A stretch of 64,000 nucleotides of DNA from positions 186,001 to 250,000 of the forward strand of contig NZ_NRCW01000001.1 of the NCBI RefSeq assembly GCF_003130075.1, read 5' to 3'. Source of the stretch: Aggregatibacter segnis. GTDB lineage: Bacteria > Pseudomonadota > Gammaproteobacteria > Enterobacterales > Pasteurellaceae. Below the pieces are notes generated by a model. The model made no database searches and was not told the origin of the DNA. It saw only the letters and a list, made by a program, of their open reading frames with translations. Both the position numbers and the translations under genes were made by a program. Of this stretch, positions 36,666 through 45,419 are shown one piece after another (position 1 is the stretch's first letter; each line of letters starts with the position of its first letter).

Positions 36666-37118
36666 ATGAATAAATTTACTAAAGCATTGTTAGTTGCTGG
36701 TTCAGTAGCTGTATTAGCTGCTTGTGGATCATCAAAAAATGAAAGCGCAAACGGCCAAACTTTTGGTGGTTACTCTGTTCAAGACTTACAACAACGCTAC
36801 AACACTGTATATTTCGGTTTCGACAAATACAATGTTGAAGGTGAATATGCTCAAATCTTAGATGCTCACGCTGCATACTTAAATGCAACTCCAGCAACTA
36901 ATGTACGTATTGAAGGTAATACTGACGAACGCGGTACTCCAGAATACAACATGGCATTAGGTGAACGTCGTGCTCACGCAGTACAAAGTTTCTTAACTGC
37001 TAAAGGTGTACAAGCAGGTCAAATCTCTACCGTTTCTTACGGTGAAGAGAAACCAGCAGTATTAGGTCATGACGAAGCAGCTTATGCGAAAAACCGTCGC
37101 GCTGTGTTAGCATACTAA
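36666..37118 (+). CDS. pal: Peptidoglycan-associated lipoprotein Pal
   Basis: Pal is an outer-membrane lipoprotein that anchors the envelope to peptidoglycan. The 150-residue precursor has lipobox LAAC with C20, and an OmpA-like domain with [10 protein letters not shown] and [23 protein letters not shown], the DAP-binding region. The Haemophilus counterpart is the P6 antigen. Codon choice is strongly biased toward AT-ending highly expressed codons. It lies 14 bases after tolB and is followed by a terminator. Confidence 0.98.
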   Translation: MNKFTKALLVAGSVAVLAACGSSKNESANGQTFGGYSVQDLQQRYNTVYFGFDKYNVEGEYAQILDAHAAYLNATPATNVRIEGNTDERGTPEYNMALGERRAHAVQSFLTAKGVQAGQISTVSYGEEKPAVLGHDEAAYAKNRRAVLAY

Positions 37119-37137
37119 TTTTTTGCTATTTCAAATA

Positions 37138-37166
37138 AAAAGCCGGGTTAATGCCCGGTTTTTTAT
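37138..37166 (+). terminator. Terminator of the tol-pal operon
   Basis: AAGCCGGG and CCCGGTTT pair (one G-U) across TTAATG, followed by TTTTATTTTTT. It lies 20 bases after the pal stop codon. Confidence 0.85.
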
Positions 37167-37273
37167 TTTTTACTGTAGTGTACGATTCTGCTTTTTAGTC
37201 AGAATTACACATATTTGATTGCTTTTATTTTGATGCATATTCAAGCGAATAAATAAAAAAACAAAATTTTTTA

Positions 37274-37301
37274 TTGATTCTTGAAATAAAATCAGTATTA
37301 T
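37274..37301 (+). promoter_or_regulatory. Predicted promoter of the two tRNA-Lys genes
   Basis: TTGATT (37274-37279) and TATTAT (37296-37301) are 16 bases apart. A GC-containing discriminator AAGCCCTCG just before the first tRNA is typical of stringently controlled stable RNA promoters. Confidence 0.5.
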
Positions 37302-37315
37302 AAGCCCTCGTCGTT

Positions 37316-37391
37316 GGGTCGTTAGCTCAGTCGGTAGAGCAGCGGACTTTTAATCCGTTGGTCGAAGGTTCGAATCCTTCACGACCCACCA
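37316..37391 (+). tRNA. tRNA-Lys (anticodon UUU)
   Basis: A 76-base cloverleaf: acceptor GGGTCGT pairs with ACGACCC, D arm GCTC/GAGC, anticodon stem GCGGA/TCCGT with loop CTTTTAA (anticodon TTT), T arm GAAGG-TTCGAAT-CCTTC, and encoded CCA. All stems pair perfectly. Confidence 0.97.
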
Positions 37392-37416
37392 ATTTAAAGC
37401 TGTATTTCCCAAACAT

Positions 37417-37493
37417 GGGTCGTTAGCTTAGTCTGGTAGAGCAGTGGACTCTTAATCCATTGGTCATAGGTTCGAATCCTATACGACCCACCA
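37417..37493 (+). tRNA. tRNA-Lys (anticodon CUU)
   Basis: A 77-base cloverleaf with the same acceptor stem as its neighbour, D loop one base longer, anticodon stem GTGGA/TCCAT with loop CTCTTAA (anticodon CTT), T arm ATAGG-TTCGAAT-CCTAT, and encoded CCA. Stem changes relative to the UUU gene are compensated on both sides, which indicates a functional and diverged paralogue. It reads only AAG. Confidence 0.93.
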
Positions 37494-37625
37494 TTGAAAC
37501 TCTTTATGCATCATATAAATTTATAATTCTGAATTAATGTTCAGATACGACATCTTTTTTATTTATGTCGTAAATGTGACATAGTTTTTTGTCCCCTTGT
37601 TAATTTTTCTCCAAATTAATTTTAC

Positions 37626-37645
37626 TTTGCGATCTTGCTCGCAAA
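37626..37645. promoter_or_regulatory. CRP-S (Sxy-dependent competence) site before comNOPQ
   Basis: TTTGCGA-N6-TCGCAAA is a perfect palindrome with the TGCGA core (cytosine where ordinary CRP sites have TGTGA). This is the CRP-S type that needs the competence activator Sxy in H. influenzae. It lies 66 bases before the comN start codon. The 218-base gap after the tRNAs also holds the AT-rich hairpins ACGACAT/ATGTCGT (37547-37571) and TTAATTT/AAATTAA (37600-37619), and a USS at about 37685. Confidence 0.85.
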
Positions 37646-37711
37646 ATTCTTCTTCCTGCATGTTTTAGTCCTGGTTATTCCCTTAAAGTGCGGTCAAAAA
37701 AAGGAACGTTT

Positions 37712-38233
37712 ATGCAAAAGGGATTTACTTTGTTGGAAATGTTAATCGCACTTTTCATTCTTAGTTTATTGTTGATGCTTGCTTTGCCTACATGGCAGCA
37801 ATCTTCACAGCAGAATATCTTACAAAAAGAGCAACAAAAACTTTATGCGTTTTTACGTCAAATTCAGGCACGCGTAGAAAATTCTTCTGATATCTGGTTT
37901 CTCATGGCAAGTCGCGATTTGTCAGGAAAACGTTGGTGTTTAACTGCGCAGATTAAAAATCATCATCTATGTGATTGTTTGGCCCCCCAAGGTTGTCCTC
38001 CTCATGTTTCTGCACATTTTTATTATCCTGCTTTCTCGGACACCATGTTGATTAGCAAGCGTTATTATCCTCTGGAACTCACGCGGTTAAGTGGCATTCG
38101 TAACACCGCGTCCACAGCCTGTTTTGTGTTGCAAGCCAATCATCAACGAACCCTCTTTTCGTTTTTTAATGTGGGCAGTTTGAAATTAAAAGATAACCAA
38201 TCCTTAAGTGCTTGTGTAAATGATGAAGAATAG
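37712..38233 (+). CDS. comN: Competence type IV pseudopilin ComN
   Basis: The 173-residue prepilin has a PilD cleavage site after MQKG, then the hydrophobic FTLLEMLIALFILSLLLML helix with the key +5 glutamate. The C-terminal half has several cysteines. By sequence type and by position before comO, comP, comQ and recC it corresponds to H. influenzae HI0938. It is predicted to form minor pilins of the DNA uptake pseudopilus. The ATG at 37712 is chosen because only it gives the short prepilin leader; an in-frame GTG at 37688 overlaps a USS. Confidence 0.88.
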   Translation: MQKGFTLLEMLIALFILSLLLMLALPTWQQSSQQNILQKEQQKLYAFLRQIQARVENSSDIWFLMASRDLSGKRWCLTAQIKNHHLCDCLAPQGCPPHVSAHFYYPAFSDTMLISKRYYPLELTRLSGIRNTASTACFVLQANHQRTLFSFFNVGSLKLKDNQSLSACVNDEE

Positions 38234-38963
38234 AATGAGGTTAAAACAAAAATGCCTTTCAGGGCAAAGTTTAGTGAGTTTAATGCTTTCGGTGTCGCTT
38301 TCTTCGTTTTTACTTTTAGTGATTTTGCAGTTTTATAGCCAACACCAACAACAAAATCGGGAAATGCTTTTGCGTTTGCAGTTACAAACGGAGCTACAAC
38401 GTGTGATTCAACTCATCGGAAAAGATTTGGCGCGAGCCGGTTTTCGTGCGGCGAGCGATAAGTTAACAAAAGATAATCTGTCCTTATTTGAACAACAGAG
38501 TGAGCCCTCTGCAATGACTATCGCTCAAATGAACGCGGAGAAAAGTAACAGTTGTGTCGTCTTTTTCTATGATCTTGATGCTAACGGCTGTGTAGGCGGG
38601 CAATATAAAGGCGATTCTTGTCTTGTGAATGAGCGAAATATGACTAAGGAAATTGAACGGGAATTATTTGGTTACCGACTTCATCAAAAAATGCTAGAAA
38701 CTCGCTTAACCTATAAAAGTGCGGTCAAACAAAATTGTAGTTTTGAAGATTGCCAACGTTATACCCAACAATCTGCCTGTAATCACGGTGGCTGGGTGGA
38801 TTTGTTAGATGAAAAAGAATATGAAATTTCTCATTTAACTTTTACTTGGTTAGCGGAACAAAAAGGCATTGAAGTGCGTTTAATTGGCAATTTAAAGCAG
38901 CATAAGAAAATAAGTTACGAAACCGCCATCGTTGTGCCCTTATTAAACCGAGAAGAATCATGA
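38220..38963 (+). CDS. comO: Competence pseudopilin-like protein ComO
   Basis: This 247-residue minor pilin of PilW type has leader MMKNRMRLKQKCLSG followed by QSLVSLMLSVSLSSFLLLVILQF, resembling the prepilin helix though without the +5 glutamate. The C-terminal part has cysteine pairs (ESNSCVVFFYDLDANGCVGG and NCSFEDCQ). It overlaps comN by 14 bases and comP by four, indicating translational coupling. It matches HI0939 in order. Confidence 0.82.
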   Translation: MMKNRMRLKQKCLSGQSLVSLMLSVSLSSFLLLVILQFYSQHQQQNREMLLRLQLQTELQRVIQLIGKDLARAGFRAASDKLTKDNLSLFEQQSEPSAMTIAQMNAEKSNSCVVFFYDLDANGCVGGQYKGDSCLVNERNMTKEIERELFGYRLHQKMLETRLTYKSAVKQNCSFEDCQRYTQQSACNHGGWVDLLDEKEYEISHLTFTWLAEQKGIEVRLIGNLKQHKKISYETAIVVPLLNREES

Positions 38964-39655
38964 TAACGCCTCAACGCGGCATAATGACTATTACCTTATT
39001 GATCTTACTCAGCGGATTTTTACTTCTTACCATGCTGTTTAATGATGATTTACTTCGTTTGTATTCATCTATTGCCGCTCAGCGACATCTGTATGTGGAA
39101 CAGCAGTTACCTCTGCAACAACTCAGTTTTAATGAGAAAAAGTCGCGCTGCGAACAGCTTTCCACACAAGAAAACGGTGATACCTTTCTCTTAACATTTC
39201 GACTGGAGAACAATTCATTCACCGATGGCTTAAGCCATTATGCGTGGTGTCAACGGGATAAGTTATTTCAAAAACAGCCGGTGCGAAACCTGTATGAAAA
39301 ATTGTTTGAGCAATTTATTTCCGAAGAGGGGCTTGCACTTTTTCGTCAACAATTACAGTCTCCACCGCTAATTTTAAGCAAGTCGTCGCCTGCGGCATTA
39401 TATTGGTTCACGGCGAATGAAACCGAATGGGAGATTGATAAAAACGTGAATGCGGTGATTGTCGCCGAAGGCGATTTACACATTCGAGGGCAGGGTAAAA
39501 TTAGTGGTTCGATCATTACCAAAGGGCGATTGACGTTAGATGAAAATATTAAAGTGACTTATTCTAAAAGTACGGTTACTCAGATCGTGCAACAATACAG
39601 TCGTTGGCGATTAGCAGAGAAGAGTTGGTATGATTTTGTCGTTCCCAAAAATTAA
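38960..39655 (+). CDS. comP: Competence protein ComP (DUF2572-like)
   Basis: This 231-residue protein has a short leader MITPQRG and a helix IMTITLLILLSGFLLLTMLF, like a PilX-type minor pilin. A domain near the C-terminus has VNAVIVAEGDLHIRGQGKISGSIITKGRLTL, a repeated beta pattern. It overlaps comO by four bases (ATGA) and comQ by 26. It corresponds to HI0940 by position; biochemical role unknown. Confidence 0.78.
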   Translation: MITPQRGIMTITLLILLSGFLLLTMLFNDDLLRLYSSIAAQRHLYVEQQLPLQQLSFNEKKSRCEQLSTQENGDTFLLTFRLENNSFTDGLSHYAWCQRDKLFQKQPVRNLYEKLFEQFISEEGLALFRQQLQSPPLILSKSSPAALYWFTANETEWEIDKNVNAVIVAEGDLHIRGQGKISGSIITKGRLTLDENIKVTYSKSTVTQIVQQYSRWRLAEKSWYDFVVPKN

Positions 39656-39929
39656 TCAGAAAGGCATGAGCTTGGTGTCCTTGTTGGTGACTTTATCTGT
39701 ATTTAGCGGGCTTTTCCTCACGTTTAACCAATGGGGAAATTTACAACGTAAAAGTGCGGTGGAAATTTATCAACGTTTTCAAGCTATTCAAATTGTTGAG
39801 AATCAACATCAACGGCGTTTTCTTGGGTTGCCTTGTGAATCCGTGCTACAGAATCAAATTCGTTTTCATGTTATGTGCACGCAAAATCAGGTTACGGTGA
39901 AATATCCTCGCGGTGAAATTAGTTTATAA
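39630..39929 (+). CDS. comQ: Competence pseudopilin-like protein ComQ (DUF5374-like)
   Basis: This 99-residue protein has leader MILSFPKINQKG and MSLVSLLVTLSVFSGLFLTF, a prepilin-like helix. The start overlaps the end of comP by 26 bases; no later methionine precedes the cleavage site, so it is the only plausible start. A USS is read in the middle of the gene. It corresponds to HI0941 by position and is followed directly by recC. Confidence 0.78.
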   Translation: MILSFPKINQKGMSLVSLLVTLSVFSGLFLTFNQWGNLQRKSAVEIYQRFQAIQIVENQHQRRFLGLPCESVLQNQIRFHVMCTQNQVTVKYPRGEISL

Positions 39930-39967
39930 TAGCGCAAGTTATGTTTGAGCTTATTTCCGGAGGCGGC

Positions 39968-42900
39968 GTGTTTACTGTTTATCATTCGAATCAACTTGAG
40001 GTGCAAAAGGACATTCTCGTTGAATTAATTCAACGTCAACCGCTGAGCAATCCATTACAGCCGGAAACTGTGCTGGTGCAAAGTCCGGGCATGGCACAAT
40101 GGCTACAGTTACAAATCGCAGAGCAAAAAGGCATTGCAGCAAATTTTGCGTTTCCAATGCCCGCCAGTTTTATTTGGCAGCTTTATGCAGAAAATTTGCT
40201 CGATGTGGCGCAAAGCAATCAATTTAATAAAAATGCCATGATGTGGCGTTTGATGCGCTTAATTCCTCAATATTTAGAGCAAGAGGCTTTCCATCCTTTA
40301 CGCCATTATCTGGCGCACTCTGTTCAATCGGAGCAATTTAAACTCTACCAACTTGCCGGAAAGATCGCGGATTTATTCGACCAATATTTGGTTTACCGCC
40401 CGGACTGGATTGCCGCTTGGGAAGCGCACCAAGAGGCAGATATTCATCATCAAATTGAAGCTCAATCAAATTTCAATAATGATCGTTTATCGGCACAGAT
40501 TGAACAAAATATCGCCTGGCAGGCTAGTTTGTGGCGGGCTTTGGTACAGGCAGTAAAAATCGAAACAGGATTGGATTTAGTGCAACACCGAGCGCATTTA
40601 CACCAGTTGCTGTTAGAAAAACTCCGTAAAAATCGACCGCTCTTTCTGCCTGAACGCCTTTTTATTTTCGGTATTCCGGCGTTGCCAAAAGCCTATTTAG
40701 AAATTTTTCAAGCCATTAGCCAATATTGTGATGTGCATTTGTTCTTCAATAATCCTTGCGAGGAATATTGGGGTGACATTGTGGATCCGACATTTGTCGA
40801 AAAATTAGCACTACGCACTCGTACCGATTATTTCAATCAAGCTAATAAACCGTTGTTATCCGCAGAACAAAGAGCGCAGGTAGAGCAGCAATGGGAAGTG
40901 ACTTACGCACAAGAAAAATTGCAAGTCGGTAATCCCTTGTTGGCTTCATGGGGAAAATTAGGACGCGATTTTTCTTATTTATTAACGCAGTTAGAACCGA
41001 ATGAGATTTCTGCCTATGCGGAGATTGAACCGAAGAATTTATTGAGTCAAATTCAGCATCAGATTTTGCATCTTATGCCGAGTGGCAGCGAGCCGTTAAA
41101 CTATCAGGAAAATGACCGCACTTTAACCTTACATGCTTGCCACAGCACGATGCGGGAAGTGGAAGTCTTGCAGGATTATCTGCTGCATTTATTACAAGAA
41201 AATCCACATTTGACCCCAAAAGACATCATCGTGATGGTGGCGGATATTGATAAATACACGCCTTATATTCGCGCGGTTTTCGGGCAACATGCTACGCCGC
41301 AAACTGCCATTCCATTTTCTATTTCGGATAACAAATTATCGGAAAATGATGTGGTTATTGCCGGTTTCCTTTCTTTATTGCATCTCAAAGAAAGTCTTTT
41401 CAGTGCAGAAGATGTGTTAGCGCTGTTAGATGTGCCGGCAATACGTCAACGCTTTAATATTGAATTGCAGGATTTGGCGCAAATTCGAGATTGGGTGAAA
41501 AATGCCGGCGTGCGTTTTGGTTTAGAGAAACAAAGTGAAGAACCTCATGGTGAGGTGCAAAGCAACTATAATTCCTGGCAAGCCGGTTTGGAACGTATGT
41601 TGTTGGGGTATGCCTTACGGGAAGAAAATGGTATTTGGCAAGACAGCCTTGGATTGGACAACAGTTTCGGCTTAAAAGGTCAGCTGGCAGGGCAACTGGC
41701 TGAGTTTATCACCGCATTATCAGATTGGTTCAAAACGTTGCAACAACCCTATTCTGTGGCGCAATGGCAACAACATTTGTTGACCTTAACGGATCGTTTC
41801 TTTGCCGCAACAACGGAAACCGAAGAAACCTTATTTTATATTAAAGACGTGATTCAGCAATTTGCAGAACAGTTACAGGACGCGCATTTTGATGAACTCT
41901 TGACCGTTGATGTTGTGGCAGATGTCATGAGTGGTGCGTTAGAAGAAAACCCGAATCATTACCGTTTTTTAGCCGGCAAAGTGAATTTCTGCACGTTGCT
42001 GCCGATGCGTTCTATTCCATTTAAAGTGGTCTGCCTGCTCGGTATGAATGACGGTGAATACCCACGTCAACAGCCGCCAAATAGTTTTGACTTAATGCAG
42101 TATCACCGTATTAAAGGCGATCGTGCGCGCCGTGATGATGATCGTTACTTGTTCCTTGAGGCTTTGTTATCTGCGCAGGAATATTTGTATATCAGCTACA
42201 TCGGTCGTTCTATTTCAGATAATCAAGAACGTGAGCCCTCCGTATTGGTGAGCCAGTTGTTGGATTACATCGTGGAAAATCTTCCTGATGAAGGTAAGGA
42301 TTGGCGGGCATTACTGGTGCAACAACACGGCATGACGGCATTTAGTCGAAAAAACTTTGAAAAAAATGACCGCACTTTTAGTCAATCTTTTGCGCAACAA
42401 TGGTTGCCTTTGGTGAATTCGCAGTCCAATCAGGCATTGTCGGATTTCATTCAACCGACAATAGCGCAGGATGGTTTCGAGCAAGAAACGGAGATTGAAT
42501 TTTCTCGTTTGGTGGCGTTTGTGAAAAATCCGGTGAAATTTTTCTTTGAGCGTCGCCTCGGTGTGAATTTTTCCGAGCAGGAAGAAAGTATCGCCGACAG
42601 TGAAAATTTCGTTTTGAATAATGGCTTAGAAAAATACCTGATTCATGCAGACTTGGTCGATGTCGATGAACACCAAATCGACGCGTTTTTTGATCATTTG
42701 AAGGTGAAAGGTGTATTGCCAAGAGGCGAATTTGCGACACTCTACGCCAATAAATTATTGGATGAAGTGGCGGAATTTAAACACTATATTGCCGATTATG
42801 TGGAACAAACGCCACAAAACCGTTTTGTACAAATGACCTTGCCGACGGCATTCGGTAACATCACCTTATCAGGCAATATCTCCCACTTATATGGCGACCC

Positions 42901-43363
42901 GTTACAGCGTGTGACTTGGCGCATGGCAACCATCAAAGATAAAGATCGTATTGAAGCTTGGTTATATCATTTATTGTTGTGCGCAACGCAGCCGCAGCCG
43001 ACGGAATCTCTTTTCCAAGGCAAGGACAAACGCGAGATTTTTCAGGTGGTGTCTCAACAGGATGCCCTTGCGCAACTGAAAATTTATGTAGAAAGCTATT
43101 TAGCCGGGCTGTCGCAATTGCAGCTGATTCCAACACTGGGCATTGAGGCATATCTAAAACAGATTGCTAACGAAGAGGCGGTTGATGGTGAGAAGTGCTT
43201 TGCTCAGTTAACAAAAATTGCCGAAGGGGATGATTATTCCCGTGGCGATTTATATTGGCAACGTGTGCTGGTACAAACGCAGGAATTAGACTTGGCGTGG
43301 ATAAATCAGCAGGTGAAGGCGTGGTTTGTACCGATGTTGCAAGCAATTAAGAGGGAAAAATAA
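39968..43363 (+). CDS. recC: RecBCD exonuclease V subunit RecC
   Basis: RecC recognises Chi and forms the core of the RecBCD double-strand break repair complex. The 1131-residue protein starts VFTVYHSNQLEVQKDIL and shows LVQSPGMAQWLQLQIAEQKGIAANFAFPMPASFIWQLY, typical RecC, with a C-terminal nuclease-like fold. GTG at 39968 with a GGAGG site four bases upstream aligns with the E. coli start; an in-frame ATG at 39941 would add nine residues. recB and recD are not in the window. It is 38 bases after comQ and may be co-transcribed with the competence operon. Confidence 0.95.
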   Translation: MFTVYHSNQLEVQKDILVELIQRQPLSNPLQPETVLVQSPGMAQWLQLQIAEQKGIAANFAFPMPASFIWQLYAENLLDVAQSNQFNKNAMMWRLMRLIPQYLEQEAFHPLRHYLAHSVQSEQFKLYQLAGKIADLFDQYLVYRPDWIAAWEAHQEADIHHQIEAQSNFNNDRLSAQIEQNIAWQASLWRALVQAVKIETGLDLVQHRAHLHQLLLEKLRKNRPLFLPERLFIFGIPALPKAYLEIFQAISQYCDVHLFFNNPCEEYWGDIVDPTFVEKLALRTRTDYFNQANKPLLSAEQRAQVEQQWEVTYAQEKLQVGNPLLASWGKLGRDFSYLLTQLEPNEISAYAEIEPKNLLSQIQHQILHLMPSGSEPLNYQENDRTLTLHACHSTMREVEVLQDYLLHLLQENPHLTPKDIIVMVADIDKYTPYIRAVFGQHATPQTAIPFSISDNKLSENDVVIAGFLSLLHLKESLFSAEDVLALLDVPAIRQRFNIELQDLAQIRDWVKNAGVRFGLEKQSEEPHGEVQSNYNSWQAGLERMLLGYALREENGIWQDSLGLDNSFGLKGQLAGQLAEFITALSDWFKTLQQPYSVAQWQQHLLTLTDRFFAATTETEETLFYIKDVIQQFAEQLQDAHFDELLTVDVVADVMSGALEENPNHYRFLAGKVNFCTLLPMRSIPFKVVCLLGMNDGEYPRQQPPNSFDLMQYHRIKGDRARRDDDRYLFLEALLSAQEYLYISYIGRSISDNQEREPSVLVSQLLDYIVENLPDEGKDWRALLVQQHGMTAFSRKNFEKNDRTFSQSFAQQWLPLVNSQSNQALSDFIQPTIAQDGFEQETEIEFSRLVAFVKNPVKFFFERRLGVNFSEQEESIADSENFVLNNGLEKYLIHADLVDVDEHQIDAFFDHLKVKGVLPRGEFATLYANKLLDEVAEFKHYIADYVEQTPQNRFVQMTLPTAFGNITLSGNISHLYGDPLQRVTWRMATIKDKDRIEAWLYHLLLCATQPQPTESLFQGKDKREIFQVVSQQDALAQLKIYVESYLAGLSQLQLIPTLGIEAYLKQIANEEAVDGEKCFAQLTKIAEGDDYSRGDLYWQRVLVQTQELDLAWINQQVKAWFVPMLQAIKREK

Positions 43364-43365
43364 CC

Positions 43366-43809
43366 TTATAAATAGGCTGCCATGACCACGGCATTTTCCC
43401 GTTTGCCATCTGCTGTCGGGTAATAGTTTTTGCGGATATCCACTTGATTAAAGCCCAGCGAATCATAAAGCGCTTGGGCTTTTTTATTGGATTCACGTAC
43501 TTCCAGCCACAAGGTCAAAATCCCTTTTTGTCTGAGTTGGGTGATGAGTTCCGTTAGTAACTGTCGTCCGAGTCCCAAACCTTGTTTGTGCGGATCGATA
43601 GCAATATTAAACAGGGTGGCTTCATCTAATACTGTCTGACAAATAGCAAATCCATAAATCTGATGTCCTTCGACGATCTTTAAATTGAGATAACGCTCGC
43701 CTTGGTTATTTTTCAGCGTACCTAAACTCCAAGGTACGGCGTGAGCCGCCTGCTCAATAGCATAAAGTGCGTCAAAGTCTTGTTCTTCAATCAACGAAAT
43801 GGTTATCAC
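43366..43809 (-). CDS. rimI: Ribosomal protein S18 alanine N-acetyltransferase RimI
   Basis: This 147-residue GNAT-fold acetyltransferase modifies the N-terminus of S18. The acetyl-CoA loop is HKQGLGLGRQLLTEL (about 73-87) and the family motif WLEVRESNKKAQALYDSLGFN is clear. It converges on recC with only two bases between the stop codons and no room for a terminator between them. It follows holD on the same strand. Confidence 0.95.
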   Translation of the reverse strand: MITISLIEEQDFDALYAIEQAAHAVPWSLGTLKNNQGERYLNLKIVEGHQIYGFAICQTVLDEATLFNIAIDPHKQGLGLGRQLLTELITQLRQKGILTLWLEVRESNKKAQALYDSLGFNQVDIRKNYYPTADGKRENAVVMAAYL

Positions 43810-43821
43810 GACAGATCCTTG

Positions 43822-44262
43822 TTATTCGGCATTGATGGAAGGGGATTGTTGAATGGTTTGCCAAAATTGACGTTTTGCCTGCGGATTTTGTTTAAATTCC
43901 TCAAGATCACCTGACTGCCACACATTTAACGGTTGTGGGAGAGATAAAGTGCGGTCATTTTTCGAGGTGTTTTGAGAAAGCAACCAATAACTGACTTTAT
44001 GGTTAACTTGCAAATAAGCAAGCTGTTCAAAGGTGATATTTAATACTTGCTCGCTATCCAGTGTCAGGCTGCGTAACACATCCTGCACAACAGGTTGTTG
44101 CAATAGATTTTGCTGACTGATGATAATCAAACGAATATGCTCGGCGACAGTGATATTCATTGCGCCTTTCAACGCTTCCGGGCGCACTAACTGCCATTGG
44201 CTAATGCCCATTTGTTGCAGTAATACATCTCGACGGGAGTAAGGTTGGCGCGTTTCTTGCAT
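43822..44262 (-). CDS. holD: DNA polymerase III psi subunit HolD
   Basis: HolD is the small clamp-loader subunit that links chi (HolC) to the tau complex. The 146-residue protein has the N-terminal SRRDVLLQQMGISQWQLVRP peptide that binds the clamp loader, and a C-terminal alpha/beta fold with LNITFEQLAYL. The ATG at 44262 fits the family; the longer frame starts at a non-ATG codon. The holD-rimI order and the divergent rsmC are the same as in E. coli. Confidence 0.9.
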   Translation of the reverse strand: MQETRQPYSRRDVLLQQMGISQWQLVRPEALKGAMNITVAEHIRLIIISQQNLLQQPVVQDVLRSLTLDSEQVLNITFEQLAYLQVNHKVSYWLLSQNTSKNDRTLSLPQPLNVWQSGDLEEFKQNPQAKRQFWQTIQQSPSINAE

Positions 44263-44284
44263 ATCTAAAATCAATTCAATCCAG

Positions 44285-44300
44285 TATAATGGGCGCCCAT
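44285..44300. promoter_or_regulatory. TATAAT box overlapping a GC-rich palindrome between holD and rsmC
   Basis: TATAAT (44285-44290) is directly followed by, and overlaps, the perfect 12-base palindrome ATGGGCGCCCAT (44289-44300), 30 bases before rsmC. It may control start-site use for rsmC or the divergent holD. Confidence 0.4.
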
Positions 44301-44329
44301 TTTAACCAATAAGGCAGAGGATTAATAGC

Positions 44330-45334
44330 GTGATTTGTGCAGAAAGCGAAGTGTTGGAACGGCATTTAGATTTTTTAACAGGGAAGTCGTTATTGCTTAC
44401 GGGAGCCGTGAACGATGAATTTCTTTCCGATTTACGACGCCAAGGTTTTAACGCCCGCGCTTGGAGTTGGTATTTTGATTACGCCAACCGAGAAAATCAA
44501 AAGCAACAAAGTGCGGTGGATTTTTCCCTCGAATTTCAACGCCAAGCCGATTTGATCCTGTTTTATTGGACGAAGAACAAGCAGGAATGCCATTTTCAAT
44601 TAATGCAAATGCTTGCCAAAAGCCCGGTGGGACAAGAAATTCTCATTGTCGGCGAAAATCGAAGCGGCGTACGTTCTGCAGAAAATATGCTTGCGGACTT
44701 CGGCGATATTCACAAAATCGACTCTGCCCGCCGTTGTAGTCTTTATCATTTTCAGCTAAAAAATCCACCGCACTTTGATCTGAATTCCTTCTGGAAATCC
44801 TACCAATCACCACACCTTGCCGATGTCACCGTGTATGCGTTACCGGGCGTCTTCAGCGCCGCCGAACTGGATGGCGGCACGGCATTGTTGTTGTCTACGT
44901 TAAAAAATGTGTCGGGTGATGTACTGGATATTGGTTGTGGCGCCGGCGTGATTGGCAGTTACATTCAAAAACATCATCCGAAAACCAAGCTGGTGATGAC
45001 GGATATTCACGCCATGGCGCTTGAATCGGCACGACGAACCTTGCAAGAAAATCAGTTGCAAGGCACAGTATTGGCAAGCGATGTGTTCTCTCATGTGGAA
45101 GGAAAATTTGACCTGATCATTTCCAACCCGCCGTTTCATGACGGCATTGATACCGCTTATACCGCGGTTAATGAATTGATTAAACAAGCAAAATGGCATC
45201 TTAAAGCAGATGGTGAATTGCGTATTGTGGCGAATGCCTTTTTGCCTTATGCCGACTGGCTTGATCAACATTTCGGCGGCCATGAGGTATTGGCGAAAAA
45301 TAATAAGTTTAAGGTGTATTCAGTGCGCGGATGA
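44330..45334 (+). CDS. rsmC: 16S rRNA (guanine1207-N2)-methyltransferase RsmC
   Basis: RsmC methylates G1207 in the 30S subunit. The 334-residue protein has two related halves. The C-terminal one is catalytic, with VLDIGCGAGVIGSYI (SAM binding) and the LIISNPPFHDG motif. The start is GTG with AGAGGA eight bases upstream and matches the Haemophilus protein start. A USS is used as coding sequence near residue 61, giving the QSAVDFSLEF segment, and another occurs near 146. Confidence 0.95.
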   Translation: MICAESEVLERHLDFLTGKSLLLTGAVNDEFLSDLRRQGFNARAWSWYFDYANRENQKQQSAVDFSLEFQRQADLILFYWTKNKQECHFQLMQMLAKSPVGQEILIVGENRSGVRSAENMLADFGDIHKIDSARRCSLYHFQLKNPPHFDLNSFWKSYQSPHLADVTVYALPGVFSAAELDGGTALLLSTLKNVSGDVLDIGCGAGVIGSYIQKHHPKTKLVMTDIHAMALESARRTLQENQLQGTVLASDVFSHVEGKFDLIISNPPFHDGIDTAYTAVNELIKQAKWHLKADGELRIVANAFLPYADWLDQHFGGHEVLAKNNKFKVYSVRG

Positions 45335-45419
45335 GTGAATAGTGCGTTAAATTTCGCTAGTCTGACAAAAGCCTTTTAGCTAGAATTCTACCTATTATTT
45401 ACTACTTCGGGAGAAGACT

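Noticed and set aside
39941-39967. ATG start for recC nine codons upstream
   Set aside because: The GTG at 39968 has a GGAGG site and aligns with the E. coli RecC start.
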